DNA from: Mycobacterium sp.
GTDB lineage: Bacteria; Actinomycetota; Actinomycetes; Mycobacteriales; Mycobacteriaceae
NCBI GenBank assembly: GCA_021732005.1
Contig: JAKFVT010000063.1
Location: 155,034 to 219,033 of the forward strand
Direction: 5' to 3'
Length of the DNA stretch: 64,000 nucleotides
In this document: positions 16,871 to 25,627 of the stretch, piece after piece
Numbering within the stretch: the stretch's first letter is position 1
How the letters are laid out: every line of letters begins with the position of its first letter
Notes under the pieces: generated by a model
What the model saw: only the letters and a program-made list of their open reading frames with translations
Told to the model about the DNA's origin: nothing
Databases searched by the model: none
Program-made: the position numbers and the translations under genes

Positions 16871-18118
16871 TCACCGCACGAACGCCGGGAGCCGCTTGAT
16901 CCCGTGCACGAAGCTACTCAACAGATAGTCCGGCTCCCCGAGCTCGACGTCCACCCGGAACAACAACTCGCGGAACAGATTCCGCAGCTCGGTGCGGGCC
17001 AGCTGGTTGCCGAGGCAGAAGTGCGGGCCGCCGCCGCCGAAACCCAGGTGCGGGTTGGGCGAGCGCTGCAGGTCGAATCCGCCCGGCTGATCGAAGGCGG
17101 CGTCGTCCCGGTTCGCCGAGCAGTAGAACAATCCGACCTTGTCGCCGGCTTTGAGCTGCTGACCGGCCAGTTCGGTGTCTTGCGCGACGAATCGGGCGAA
17201 CTGCAGCACCGGCGTCGCCCAGCGGATGAACTCCTCGATCGCCGGTCCGATGCGCCCGTCGAAATCGGCCGTCAGCCAGGCGCGCTGGTCCGGGTTGGCC
17301 GCCAGCGCCAGCATGGCGTGCGAGGTGGTCTGCTTGGTGGTGTCGTTACCTGCCGACGCCAGCAGCACCAGGAACGCGCCGATCTCCTCGTCGGTGAGGC
17401 GGTGCCCGTCGACTTCGGCGTTGACGATGCTGGTCATCAAATCATCACCCGGGTGTCGGCGGCGGAACTTGGCCAACTCAATGCCGGTGCCCGCCAACAG
17501 GAACATCTCGTTGACGGTCGCCTCGGCGCGCTCCTCGATCGTGGCGTACTCGTCGTCGCTCATGGAGAACAGCTTCTCGGCGGCCTTGGCCACCGCCTCG
17601 CGGTCGGAGTTGGGCACACCCAGCATCTCGGAGATCGTCATCATCGGCAGTCGCGCCGAGCAGGCCGAGACGAAGTCCACTTCACCGGCGCCGACCAGTT
17701 CGTCGACCACGGTGGCGGCGTTCTTGCGAACCTGCTCGTCGATCTGGGCGACGTTGCGCGGGGTGAATGCCGAGCTGATCAGCCGGCGATACACCGTGTG
17801 CTGCGGCGGATCCATCATCAGGAAGAACGTGGCGATCCGCTGGATCTCGGCGGGCATCGGGTCCAGCGCGATGCCCTGCGCGGAACTGAACAGCTCGGGG
17901 TGCAGGCTGGCGTGGACGATGTCCGCGCGCCGGGTCAGCGCCCAGAAACCGGGCTCTTCCATCGGGAACAACGAGGGAAACGGCTCATGCCAGGTGAGCC
18001 CGTCGGTGGCGCGCAGAGCGGCGAAGGTCTGCTCGCGGACGTCGAAGGTCTGGCCCCAGAATCGCCGCGACGTGATGTCGTGGGCGCTGTACCCACGCTG
18101 GTCCGCCGACACGTCCAC
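16871..18118 (-). CDS. Cytochrome P450 (first gene of P450/ferredoxin operon)
   Basis: 415-residue P450. Seen: LMMDPPQHTVYRRLISSAFT (helix C), I-helix ASAGNDTTKQ with Asp-Thr-Thr, K-helix EEFIR, and haem loop GFGGGGPHFCLGNQLARTEL. The overall pattern is like the CYP125/CYP142 clade of steroid/fatty-chain hydroxylases, which is suggestive only. Start GTG 18118 (or 18112) is chosen: upstream in-frame sequence runs through the divergent promoter and is Cys/Arg-rich. Head of the operon P450-ferredoxin-unknown-P450, divergent from the TetR gene at 18218. Confidence 0.91.
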   Translation of the reverse strand: MDVSADQRGYSAHDITSRRFWGQTFDVREQTFAALRATDGLTWHEPFPSLFPMEEPGFWALTRRADIVHASLHPELFSSAQGIALDPMPAEIQRIATFFLMMDPPQHTVYRRLISSAFTPRNVAQIDEQVRKNAATVVDELVGAGEVDFVSACSARLPMMTISEMLGVPNSDREAVAKAAEKLFSMSDDEYATIEERAEATVNEMFLLAGTGIELAKFRRRHPGDDLMTSIVNAEVDGHRLTDEEIGAFLVLLASAGNDTTKQTTSHAMLALAANPDQRAWLTADFDGRIGPAIEEFIRWATPVLQFARFVAQDTELAGQQLKAGDKVGLFYCSANRDDAAFDQPGGFDLQRSPNPHLGFGGGGPHFCLGNQLARTELRNLFRELLFRVDVELGEPDYLLSSFVHGIKRLPAFVR

Positions 18119-18217
18119 AGCGTGACACTTTGACCAGTATTTGTAAAGACAGTGTTTTCGTCCTCGGATGTGTGAACTCCGCGTGACACTCGGGCCTGGA
18201 CCTGTAATCCTGTACAC

Positions 18218-18763
18218 GTGAGCCCGGCAGGAACCACCGCTGTGATCCCCGACGACGACGAAACCTCGTCGCGGCGGCGCATCCTCAACGCCACCGCCGA
18301 AGTGCTCGCCCGCAGTGGGCAGACCAAGCTCAGCCTGTCCGAGGTCGCTCTGCAGGCCGGCGTGTCCCGGCCCACCCTGTACCGCTGGTTCGCATCCAAG
18401 ACCGAGTTGCTCGACGCGTTCGGCGCCTACGAGCGGGAGATGTTCGACACCGGCATCAGCCGCGCGACCACGGGACTACGCGGCACCGACAAGCTCGACG
18501 CGGCACTGCAGTTCATCGTCTCCTACCAACAGACCTACTCCGGGGTCCGGCTCATCGATATCGAACCCGAGGTGGTCATCGCCCAGCTGGACCGCATCCT
18601 GCCGCTGATGCGGACCCGGCTGCAGCGGCTGTTGAGCGGGCCGAACGCAGAGATCAAGGCCGCCACCGCAATTCGCGTCGCGGTATCGCACTACGTGGTC
18701 CGCAGCGACGACGCCGACCAGTTCCTGGCCCAGCTGCGCCACGCCGTCGGCATCAAGCAGTGA
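18218..18763 (+). CDS. TetR-family transcriptional regulator of the P450 divergon
   Basis: 181-residue TetR regulator. HTH visible as LSEVALQAGVSRPTLYRWF. It is transcribed away from the P450 operon across about 100 bp, so it likely controls that operon and itself (inference). The start GTG overlaps an AT-richer stretch containing TGTAATCCTGTACA, a candidate half-palindromic operator. The last 4 bases (GTGA) overlap the start of the downstream LLM oxidoreductase, which places both in one operon. Confidence 0.86.
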   Translation: MSPAGTTAVIPDDDETSSRRRILNATAEVLARSGQTKLSLSEVALQAGVSRPTLYRWFASKTELLDAFGAYEREMFDTGISRATTGLRGTDKLDAALQFIVSYQQTYSGVRLIDIEPEVVIAQLDRILPLMRTRLQRLLSGPNAEIKAATAIRVAVSHYVVRSDDADQFLAQLRHAVGIKQ

Positions 18764-19695
18764 CCACGCCCCTCGACATCGGGATCTACGTCCCGCAGAT
18801 GGGCTTGCGCTACGCCGAGGTACTGCACCGCGCGCAACGCTGTGAGGAACTCGGCATCGGCTCGTTGTGGCTCTACGACCACATGTACGGCCCCGGCGTC
18901 CCCGACATCGACTCGTTGGAGGCCTGGACGCTGGCCACCGCTCTGCTGAGCCGCACCGAGCGCCTCCGCGTCGGGCACATGGTGCTGTGCAACCAGTTTC
19001 GTCACCCCGCCGTGCTGGCCAAGATGGCCACCACCCTGGACCAGATATCGGACGGTCGGCTGGAGCTGGGTATCGGCAGCGGATCCATCGAAGACGAACA
19101 CCACCGGCTCGGACTGGACTGGGGCACCTTCGCGGAGCGGTCCGAGCGCCTGCAGGAGACGCTGGAGATCCTCACCCAGGCGTTCGCCGACCGGCGGATC
19201 GATTTCAGCGGAACACATTTCACGGTGCGCGACATGCCGATCCAACCCGGCCCGGTTCAACAGCCACGGCCGCCGATCGTGGTGGGCGGTTCCGGCGAAA
19301 AGTACACCCTGCCGCTGGTCGCCCGCTATGCCGACGTCTGGAACGTTCCCACCTATGCCCTCGGCGAGATGGAGCACAAGCTGACCGTCCTGCGAGCGAT
19401 CTGCGAGGACATCGGCCGGGATCCAGGCTCCATTGTGATGTCGGTGGAAGCCGTGTTGGCTCTGGCGCCGGATTCTGCCGCGTTGGAGGGTGTGCGCCAG
19501 GTTGCCGAGAAGCGCTTCGGCGGGCCGGGTTTCGGTCTGCGCGAGGGCGGGCTGATCGGCACGCCGGCCGCGATCGTCGACCGCCTTGGCGAGCTACGGG
19601 AAATGGGCTTCGGGCAGGTGGTGTTCTTCACCCATGACCGGGCGTCGGACGCGACCCTGGAGCTGCTGGCCGCCGAGGTGCTGCCGCAGCTCTAG
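18760..19695 (+). CDS. LLM-class F420-dependent oxidoreductase
   Basis: 311-residue luciferase-like enzyme. Seen: GIGSLWLYDHMYGP, the RLRVGHMVLCNQFRHPAVLAK strand-turn, GRLELGIGSG, and PPIVVGGSGEKYTLPLVARYAD. Probably uses F420H2 or FMNH2 for a redox step on the same substrate as the P450s, given translational coupling (GTGA overlap) to the TetR gene that faces the P450 operon. Convergent with the alcohol dehydrogenase gene, overlapping by 4 bp. Confidence 0.87.
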   Translation: MTTPLDIGIYVPQMGLRYAEVLHRAQRCEELGIGSLWLYDHMYGPGVPDIDSLEAWTLATALLSRTERLRVGHMVLCNQFRHPAVLAKMATTLDQISDGRLELGIGSGSIEDEHHRLGLDWGTFAERSERLQETLEILTQAFADRRIDFSGTHFTVRDMPIQPGPVQQPRPPIVVGGSGEKYTLPLVARYADVWNVPTYALGEMEHKLTVLRAICEDIGRDPGSIVMSVEAVLALAPDSAALEGVRQVAEKRFGGPGFGLREGGLIGTPAAIVDRLGELREMGFGQVVFFTHDRASDATLELLAAEVLPQL

Positions 19696-20702
19696 GCGAA
19701 GGTGACGACGACCTTGTCGGCGGCACCGGGTGTCAGCGCCGTCTGTATTGCGTCCTGCACATCGCCGAAATCGAAGGTGTGGCTGACGATCACCGCGTAC
19801 TTCTCCCAGTTGGTCACGAGATCCTTTGTCACTTCGAAGATCTCGGTCGGATAGCCCATCGATCCGACGACGGTGATCTCATTTGCCATGATGTTGACGA
19901 AGTCCACCGGGACCGGTTCCTTGTGCACGGCGACCACCCCCAGCCGTGCACCGATCTGTGCTGTCGCCAGCGCGGTGTTGATCACCGAAGGCGCGCCGGC
20001 TGCGTCCAGGTAGATATCGGTGCCCGACTTACCCGGCCACATCGCTTTGCCCTTGCCGTGCAACGCGATGAGGCGCCGCGCCACATCCTCATCGCCGGCA
20101 TTGATCACCGAGTCGGCGCCGACGGCCATCGCCTTGTCCAGCCGCGATCCGATCAGGTCGACCACCGTGACGTGGCTGACGCCGAGGGCCTTGTAGGCGA
20201 TGGTGGCGCCCAGGCCAATCGGCCCGGCACCGAAAACCGCCACCCTGTCCGCCGGTGTGGGTTTGGTCTGGTTGACGCCGTGGCGGGCGACGGCCATCGG
20301 CTCGTTGAGGGCGGCGACTTCAAACGGGATGTCGGGCGAAATCACCTCGATGCTCTGCCCGCGCACCGCGTTTTCGACGAGGAGAAATTCAGCCAGCGCT
20401 CCGGCCGCCCCGCCGTTACCGATGATTCCGCTCGGTGCCCCGATGGGGTTGATCACCACGTGGTCGCCGGCGTTGATGCCGGTGACGTCGCGGCCGACCG
20501 CGACGACCTCGCCCGCCGGTTCATGCCCGAGCGGCATGCGGCCCTGACGCGGGGGCAGCCCACCCATCGAGATGTACAGCGCGTCCGAGCCGCAGATGCC
20601 ACAGGCTCTGATCTTCACCAGGACATCAGCCGGTCCCACCACCGGGTCGGCGACATCGACGACGTCGGTCTGGCCTGGCCCGGTGATCATCGTTGCTCTC
20701 AT
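19692..20702 (-). CDS. Zinc-dependent alcohol dehydrogenase family protein lacking structural zinc site
   Basis: 336-residue medium-chain dehydrogenase. Catalytic zinc ligands are visible (CGICGSD Cys, GHEPAGEVVAVG His-Glu), and the NAD-binding GAGPIGLG is present. The lobe that normally carries four Cys for structural zinc is absent: the segment after VVINPIGAPSG runs GIIGNGGAAGALAEFLL with no Cys. ATG 20702 is chosen for its GAGGAAC site; sequence upstream to 20840 overlaps the divergent SDR. Likely oxidises a secondary alcohol or polyol. Substrate unknown. Confidence 0.87.
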   Translation of the reverse strand: MRATMITGPGQTDVVDVADPVVGPADVLVKIRACGICGSDALYISMGGLPPRQGRMPLGHEPAGEVVAVGRDVTGINAGDHVVINPIGAPSGIIGNGGAAGALAEFLLVENAVRGQSIEVISPDIPFEVAALNEPMAVARHGVNQTKPTPADRVAVFGAGPIGLGATIAYKALGVSHVTVVDLIGSRLDKAMAVGADSVINAGDEDVARRLIALHGKGKAMWPGKSGTDIYLDAAGAPSVINTALATAQIGARLGVVAVHKEPVPVDFVNIMANEITVVGSMGYPTEIFEVTKDLVTNWEKYAVIVSHTFDFGDVQDAIQTALTPGAADKVVVTFA

Positions 20703-20750
20703 CTGTTCCTCACAGATCAACTCGCGCAATGCTTTTCGAATAATCGACGG

Positions 20751-20779
20751 TTGACACCGGCGGTGCCGCACCCTACCGT
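20751..20779 (+). promoter_or_regulatory. Candidate SigA-type promoter for SDR gene
   Basis: Consensus -35 TTGACA (20751-20756), a 17-nt spacer and -10-like TACCGT (20774-20779), matching the mycobacterial TAnnnT pattern. It faces the SDR gene at 20828, giving a short leader of about 40 nt. It lies in the 125-bp divergent region between the alcohol dehydrogenase and the SDR. Confidence 0.6.
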
Positions 20780-20827
20780 GACCGTCATGGTAAGGCACAC
20801 GGCCACCGGGCCGTCCCTGTTCTCCCG

Positions 20828-21580
20828 ATGAGCAAGCCACTGGCCGGCCGCCGCGCGGTAGTCACCGGTGCGGCCAGCGGGCTCGGCGCCGCGGCAGTCC
20901 GGGCCCTGACCAAGGCCGGTGCCGAGGTCGTCGCGACCTATCACCAGACCGAACCCGCCGACGACTCGCAGGCCATCTGGGTGCCGTGCGACGCCCGGGA
21001 CGCCGACTCGGTGAAGGCGATGATGGACGCTGCGGTGACGGCGATGGGCGGCCTCGACGTACTGGTCAACGCGGCGGGTCTGTGGCATCAGGGGGTGCCC
21101 GGTCAGATCACCGCCGCCGACATCGACTTCGTCCTCGACACCAACGTCAAGACCACGATCCTCACCAACCAGGCAGCGCACGCGGTGATGCGCAAATCCG
21201 GCGGGCGCATCATCAATTTCGGCTCGGCCGAGGCGGTGATGGGCAGTCCGATCTCCGCGGTCTACGCCGCAGCCAAGGGTGCGGTGCAGGCGTGGACCCG
21301 CTCGGCGGCGAAGGCCTGGGCATCCGACAACGTGACGGTCAATGCGTTGGCGCCGGCCATGCAGACCCGCGGGGCGGACCGCCTGCGCGAATTCCTCGGC
21401 CCGGATGCGGCGCCGTTCATCGACCAGCAGATCAAAGCGACCATCCCGCTGGGTGGCGCGCTCGGCGATCCCGACCGCGACCTCGGACCCGTGCTGGTGT
21501 TCCTGGCCGGCGAGGGTTCGCACTTCATCACCGGCCAACTGCTGCCGGTCGATGGCGGGCTGATCATGGTCGGCGGCTGA
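20828..21580 (+). CDS. SDR-family oxidoreductase
   Basis: 250-residue short-chain dehydrogenase. Seen: TGAASGLGAA cofactor loop, NAAGL, catalytic Ser in NFGSAEAV, YAAAK, and the C-terminal LPVDGGL signature. Driven by the candidate promoter at 20751-20779. Divergent from the alcohol dehydrogenase, which may act on the same substrate. A copy of the 53-nt hairpin repeat follows the stop directly. Confidence 0.87.
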   Translation: MSKPLAGRRAVVTGAASGLGAAAVRALTKAGAEVVATYHQTEPADDSQAIWVPCDARDADSVKAMMDAAVTAMGGLDVLVNAAGLWHQGVPGQITAADIDFVLDTNVKTTILTNQAAHAVMRKSGGRIINFGSAEAVMGSPISAVYAAAKGAVQAWTRSAAKAWASDNVTVNALAPAMQTRGADRLREFLGPDAAPFIDQQIKATIPLGGALGDPDRDLGPVLVFLAGEGSHFITGQLLPVDGGLIMVGG

Positions 21581-21582
21581 CT

Positions 21583-21635
21583 AGTGATTTCGGCGCGTTT
21601 TCGATCGCTCAGCGGCGGTGTGCGCGCCCAAATCT
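21583..21635. repeat. 53-nt hairpin repeat, copy 2
   Basis: Left arm GTGATTTCGGCGCG identical to copy 1 (12820-12872); right arm CGCGCCCAAATCTC with two changes that weaken the pairing. The 25-nt loop has four changes. It starts 2 nt after the stop of the SDR gene, as copy 1 overlaps the stop of its upstream gene. 47 of 53 positions agree between the copies. Confidence 0.72.
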
Positions 21636-21674
21636 CGCGGATAGGTCCTTGCGCGGCGTCGTACGATCTGGCGG

Positions 21675-22295
21675 ATGGGAACAACGGGTCGTCCCCTGCG
21701 CGCTGAACGGGCACTGCTTGCCGGCGACGAGGCGCGCCACCGACTGCTGGAAGCCGCAAGCCGGTGCATCGTGCGCCGGGGCAACACTCAGATCCGGATG
21801 GCTGAAGTCGCCGCCGAAGCCGGTGTGGTCCGCTCGACGGTGTACCGCTATTTCCCGTCCCGCGACGACCTTCTGCTGGGGCTGCTGCTGACCCGAATCG
21901 ACGCCGCGCTGGCCGCGCACGTCGCATCGCTACCGCAGCCCGACGACGCATCGGCCTCGATCCAGGAACTGATGTTGGTTCCCGTCCAATCCGTGGTCGG
22001 CGACGCGCTGAACGAGGCATTGATGTCGGGCGAGAGTACGGCGGTGGCAACGGCACTCGAGATCGGTTCCGAGCAGATCGTCGACGTGGTCCTGCGGCAC
22101 TACGGTCCGCTGTTCGAACGATGGCAGTCTGCCGGCAGTTTGCATCCCGAGCTAGACCCGCGGGAGACGGCACGCTGGCTGCACACCGCGTCGTTGTTCC
22201 TACTCGCTCCCGTGTGGCGGCATCGCCCCGTGAACGCCAAGAGACTCTTCGTCGAGCAATACCTCCTGCGTGCCCTGGTGCCGAACTTCTCGTGA
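21675..22295 (+). CDS. TetR-family transcriptional regulator
   Basis: 206-residue TetR regulator. HTH: MAEVAAEAGVVRSTVYRYFPSRDDLL. It is followed by an all-alpha ligand domain. It stands downstream of the SDR and hairpin repeat on the same strand and converges with the flavin monooxygenase gene. No inverted repeat is obvious in its short upstream region. Target unknown. Confidence 0.86.
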   Translation: MGTTGRPLRAERALLAGDEARHRLLEAASRCIVRRGNTQIRMAEVAAEAGVVRSTVYRYFPSRDDLLLGLLLTRIDAALAAHVASLPQPDDASASIQELMLVPVQSVVGDALNEALMSGESTAVATALEIGSEQIVDVVLRHYGPLFERWQSAGSLHPELDPRETARWLHTASLFLLAPVWRHRPVNAKRLFVEQYLLRALVPNFS

Positions 22296-22326
22296 CCGAA
22301 ATCGTCTGATGAGCAGGGTATCTCGC

Positions 22327-23541
22327 CTAGCGGCGGGCAAACCCCGGGGCGTGCTCGGGCCGCACCCCGACACCAACCAGGTAGGCCGGGATCACCGAAA
22401 GCCACGGCAACCGCCGGATCAGCGCCGTGACCACTGCCGGTGGATCGGCGTTGTCCCCGTTCAGGATTGGCGCCACCAGCCGCTTGTGCAATAGGCGCTG
22501 CACGGCTTGGGTGACTGCGGCGGGCGGCAGCCGGCGCTTACGGACAGCCGCCAGGTCGCGGTCCGTGACCGCGCCGCGCCGCAGCGGGTCGGCCAGTAGT
22601 GTCGCCGCACCTACCGCGTCCTGGATGGCCATGTTGATGCCGACGCCGCCGACCGGGGACATCGCGTGAGCTGCATCGCCGAGACACAGCAGTCCGTCGG
22701 TGTGCCAGCGACTGAGCCGGTTGAGCCGGACGTCGAGGAACTTGACTTGGTCGAAGGAGGTCAAGGTGTCGGTGTCGGCCTCCGGAACCAGCCCGGCCAG
22801 TTCGGCTTTCAACGCGTCCAGCCCGCGTGCCCGCAGTTGCGCGTCGCTGCCCTTCGGGATCAGGTAGGCGAGCTGGAAGTAACCCTCCCGCGGAATCATG
22901 ATCAACATGCGTCCGGCGGTGATCCGGGGAATCAGGGTGTACTCGGCGCTGCTGTCCCGCGGTAGCCGAAACCACCACACGTCAAACGGCACTGGGAAAT
23001 CCCGGGCAACCAGGTCTGCGCTCTGCCGCACGATCGACGTCCGGCCGTCGCAGGCCACGGTCAGGTCGGCCCGAAGTTCGCCGTCGCCGTCCGGCGAGGT
23101 GTAGGTCACCCCGGTAACCCGGGCACCGCTGCGTAGCAGCCCGGTCACCTCGTGGCAGAGCCGCAGCGTGTACGTCGACTCCGCCTGACCGGCTTCGGCG
23201 AGCAGGTTGAGCAGATCCCACTGGGGCACCATCGCGATGTACGGGTGCGGTTGGCGCAGCCGCCGGAAGTCCACCATCGTCAGCGAGGTGTCGCCGACGG
23301 TGAGTTCGGCGTGATCGACCTTGCTCTGCGGCAATGCCGCGAAACGCTCCCCCAAGCCGAGCTCGTCGAGAAGCCGAAGGGTCGTGGGATGCACTGTGTC
23401 GCCGCGGAAGTCGCGCAGGAAGTCGGCGTGCTTCTCCAGCACGGTGACCTCGATGCCGGCCCTGGCCAACAGCAGTCCGAGCACCATGCCGGCGGGTCCG
23501 CCGCCGACGATCGCCACCGTCGCGGAGTCGGTCATGGACAC
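22327..23541 (-). CDS. FAD-dependent monooxygenase (PHBH/UbiH-like, group A)
   Basis: 404-residue flavoprotein hydroxylase. Seen: N-terminal dinucleotide fold VAIVGGGPAGMVLGLLLARAG with acidic end VLEK, the DG motif in VACDGRTS, and the second FAD motif LLCLGDAAHAMSPVGGVGINMAIQDA. Such enzymes hydroxylate aromatic or cyclic substrates with NAD(P)H and O2. GTG 23541 and in-frame ATG 23535 are both possible starts. Monocistronic between convergent TetR and the kup gene. Confidence 0.88.
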   Translation of the reverse strand: MSMTDSATVAIVGGGPAGMVLGLLLARAGIEVTVLEKHADFLRDFRGDTVHPTTLRLLDELGLGERFAALPQSKVDHAELTVGDTSLTMVDFRRLRQPHPYIAMVPQWDLLNLLAEAGQAESTYTLRLCHEVTGLLRSGARVTGVTYTSPDGDGELRADLTVACDGRTSIVRQSADLVARDFPVPFDVWWFRLPRDSSAEYTLIPRITAGRMLIMIPREGYFQLAYLIPKGSDAQLRARGLDALKAELAGLVPEADTDTLTSFDQVKFLDVRLNRLSRWHTDGLLCLGDAAHAMSPVGGVGINMAIQDAVGAATLLADPLRRGAVTDRDLAAVRKRRLPPAAVTQAVQRLLHKRLVAPILNGDNADPPAVVTALIRRLPWLSVIPAYLVGVGVRPEHAPGFARR

Positions 23542-23571
23542 ACCGTAGTCACGGCGGGTGAACGCGCGGAG

Positions 23572-25473
23572 CTAAACCTGAATTCGGGAGCCGATCAGCA
23601 CCGTCTGACTGGTCGGCAGCCCGAAGTATCCCGCGGAATCTGCGGCCATCAACGACGTGGCGATGAAGATCCTTTTGCGCCAGGGCGCCATCGTCGGCTG
23701 GTCCCCTGGCACCAGTTCGATCTTGGAGAGGAAGAACGACGTGCTGTCGAGGTCGATCTCCCCGCCGATCTGCTCCGGGTCCACCAACCGCAACGCCGCC
23801 GGCACGTCGGGTCGCTCCATGTAGCCGAATTGAGCTGCCACGTAATAGATGCCGTCATCCGGGTCGCCGAGGTCGTCGACGGTGATCCGCTCGTCGTCGG
23901 GCACCCGGGGCGAAGGCGGAACGACGATCGACAGAATGATCACCCGCTCGGGCACGACGTGGTTGTGGTCGACGCTCGCTCGCATCGACAGCGGCGCTGT
24001 CTCGCTCTCGCGGTTGAGGAACACCGCGGTGCCCGGGATCCGCGGGTAGGGCGGTGTGTGGTTGTTGATCTCCTTGATGAAGGGTTGTAGCGGCCCTTCG
24101 GCTTTGTCCCGGGCACTCACCACGATCGCGCTGCCCCGCTGCCAGGTGATCAGGACCGTGAAGGTGACCAGGCCGATCAGCAGCGGCAGCCATGCGCCGT
24201 GCACGAGCTTGGTCAGGTTGGCGGCCAGGAACATCAGGTCCACGGTCAGCAGTGCACCGCCGCCGATGACCACCATCCACAGCGGCCACCGCCACCGGGT
24301 GTGGGCGACGTACAGGAACAACAGGGTGGTGATGGTGATCGTGCCGGTGACGGCCATCCCGTAGGCGTAACCCAGCGCCGCCGAACTCCGGAAGGCGAAC
24401 ACCAGGATCAGCACCGCCACCATCAGCATCCCGTTGATCCACGGGACGTAGATCTGGCCGATCGACGACGCCGAGGTGTGGGCGATCCGCAGCCGCGGCA
24501 GGTATCCGAGCTGCGCGGCCTGCGAGGCCACCGAATACGCGCCGGTGATCACCGCCTGCGACGCGATCACCGTCGCCGCGGTGGCCAGTATCGCCATCGG
24601 CAGCTCCCAGCCGGGAGGCACGAGCAGGAAGAACGGCGCATTCACCACACTCTGGTTGCCCAGCAGCAGAGCGCCCTGGCCGAGGTAGTTGAGCACGAGA
24701 GCCGGGAGCACGAGACCCAGCCAGCCCCAGGTGATCGCCTTACGGCCGAAGTGGCCCATGTCGGCGTAGAGGGCCTCGGCGCCGGTGACCGACAATACGA
24801 CGGCAGCGAGGGCGAAGAACGCGATGTGGAAGTGGCCGAAAATGAACTCCAGCGCGTACGTCGGCGACAGTGCCTTGAGGATCTGCGGGTGCCCGGAGAT
24901 GCCGCGCACCCCGCACGCGCCGATCACGAGGAACCAGACGATCATCACCGGGCCGAAGAACCGTCCCACCGCGGCGGTGCCGCGCCGCTGTACCGCGAAC
25001 AGCCCGACGATGATGACCGCGGTGATCGGCACCACCAACTCCGACAGCGACGGGTCGACGACCTTGAGGCCCTCCACCGCGGACAGCACCGAGATGGCAG
25101 GGGTGATCATGCTGTCACCGAAAAACAGTGCGGCGCCCAGGATTCCGAGTACAGACAATCCCGCGATGACCCGTGGGCTGGACCTGCGTCCGAGCCTGCG
25201 CACCAGCGTGATGAGCGCCATCACACCGCCTTCACCGTCGTTGTCGGCGCGCATGACCAAGGTGACGTAGGTGAGCGTGACGATGACCATCACCGACCAG
25301 AAGATCAGTGACACCACGCCGTAGACGTTGGCGGGGGTGATCGGAACGGGGTGCGGGTCGCCCGGGTTGAACAACGTCTGCACGGTGTAGATGGGGCTGG
25401 TGCCGATGTCACCGAACACCACGCCCAGCGCACCGATGACTATCCCGGTGCGGGCCTTGGTCGCCGTGCTCAC
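23572..25473 (-). CDS. kup: KUP-family potassium transporter
   Basis: 633-residue K+ uptake permease of the KUP/HAK/KT family, H+-coupled. Seen: N-terminal GALGVVFGDIGTSPIYTVQTLF signature region, about twelve transmembrane segments across residues 10-430 (including GDSMITPAISVLSAVEGL), then a ~200-residue cytosolic C-terminal domain containing GTAVFLNRE and the terminal VLIGSRIQV. Full length for the family. Read as a single gene, divergent from the lutABC operon. Confidence 0.95.
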   Translation of the reverse strand: MSTATKARTGIVIGALGVVFGDIGTSPIYTVQTLFNPGDPHPVPITPANVYGVVSLIFWSVMVIVTLTYVTLVMRADNDGEGGVMALITLVRRLGRRSSPRVIAGLSVLGILGAALFFGDSMITPAISVLSAVEGLKVVDPSLSELVVPITAVIIVGLFAVQRRGTAAVGRFFGPVMIVWFLVIGACGVRGISGHPQILKALSPTYALEFIFGHFHIAFFALAAVVLSVTGAEALYADMGHFGRKAITWGWLGLVLPALVLNYLGQGALLLGNQSVVNAPFFLLVPPGWELPMAILATAATVIASQAVITGAYSVASQAAQLGYLPRLRIAHTSASSIGQIYVPWINGMLMVAVLILVFAFRSSAALGYAYGMAVTGTITITTLLFLYVAHTRWRWPLWMVVIGGGALLTVDLMFLAANLTKLVHGAWLPLLIGLVTFTVLITWQRGSAIVVSARDKAEGPLQPFIKEINNHTPPYPRIPGTAVFLNRESETAPLSMRASVDHNHVVPERVIILSIVVPPSPRVPDDERITVDDLGDPDDGIYYVAAQFGYMERPDVPAALRLVDPEQIGGEIDLDSTSFFLSKIELVPGDQPTMAPWRKRIFIATSLMAADSAGYFGLPTSQTVLIGSRIQV

Positions 25474-25627
25474 TCGTCACCCCACTTTCGGCGCGCCCGG
25501 CGTCGGTCCCGGCGACGTGGAGGCCAATGGTAACTGTCCGCGACGGATAACTAGGGCTGACCGGACATTTCGTGAATACACCTCCTGCCGGTTCCCGCGA
25601 TGCGTTCTGAACCGTACGGTGGGGTTG

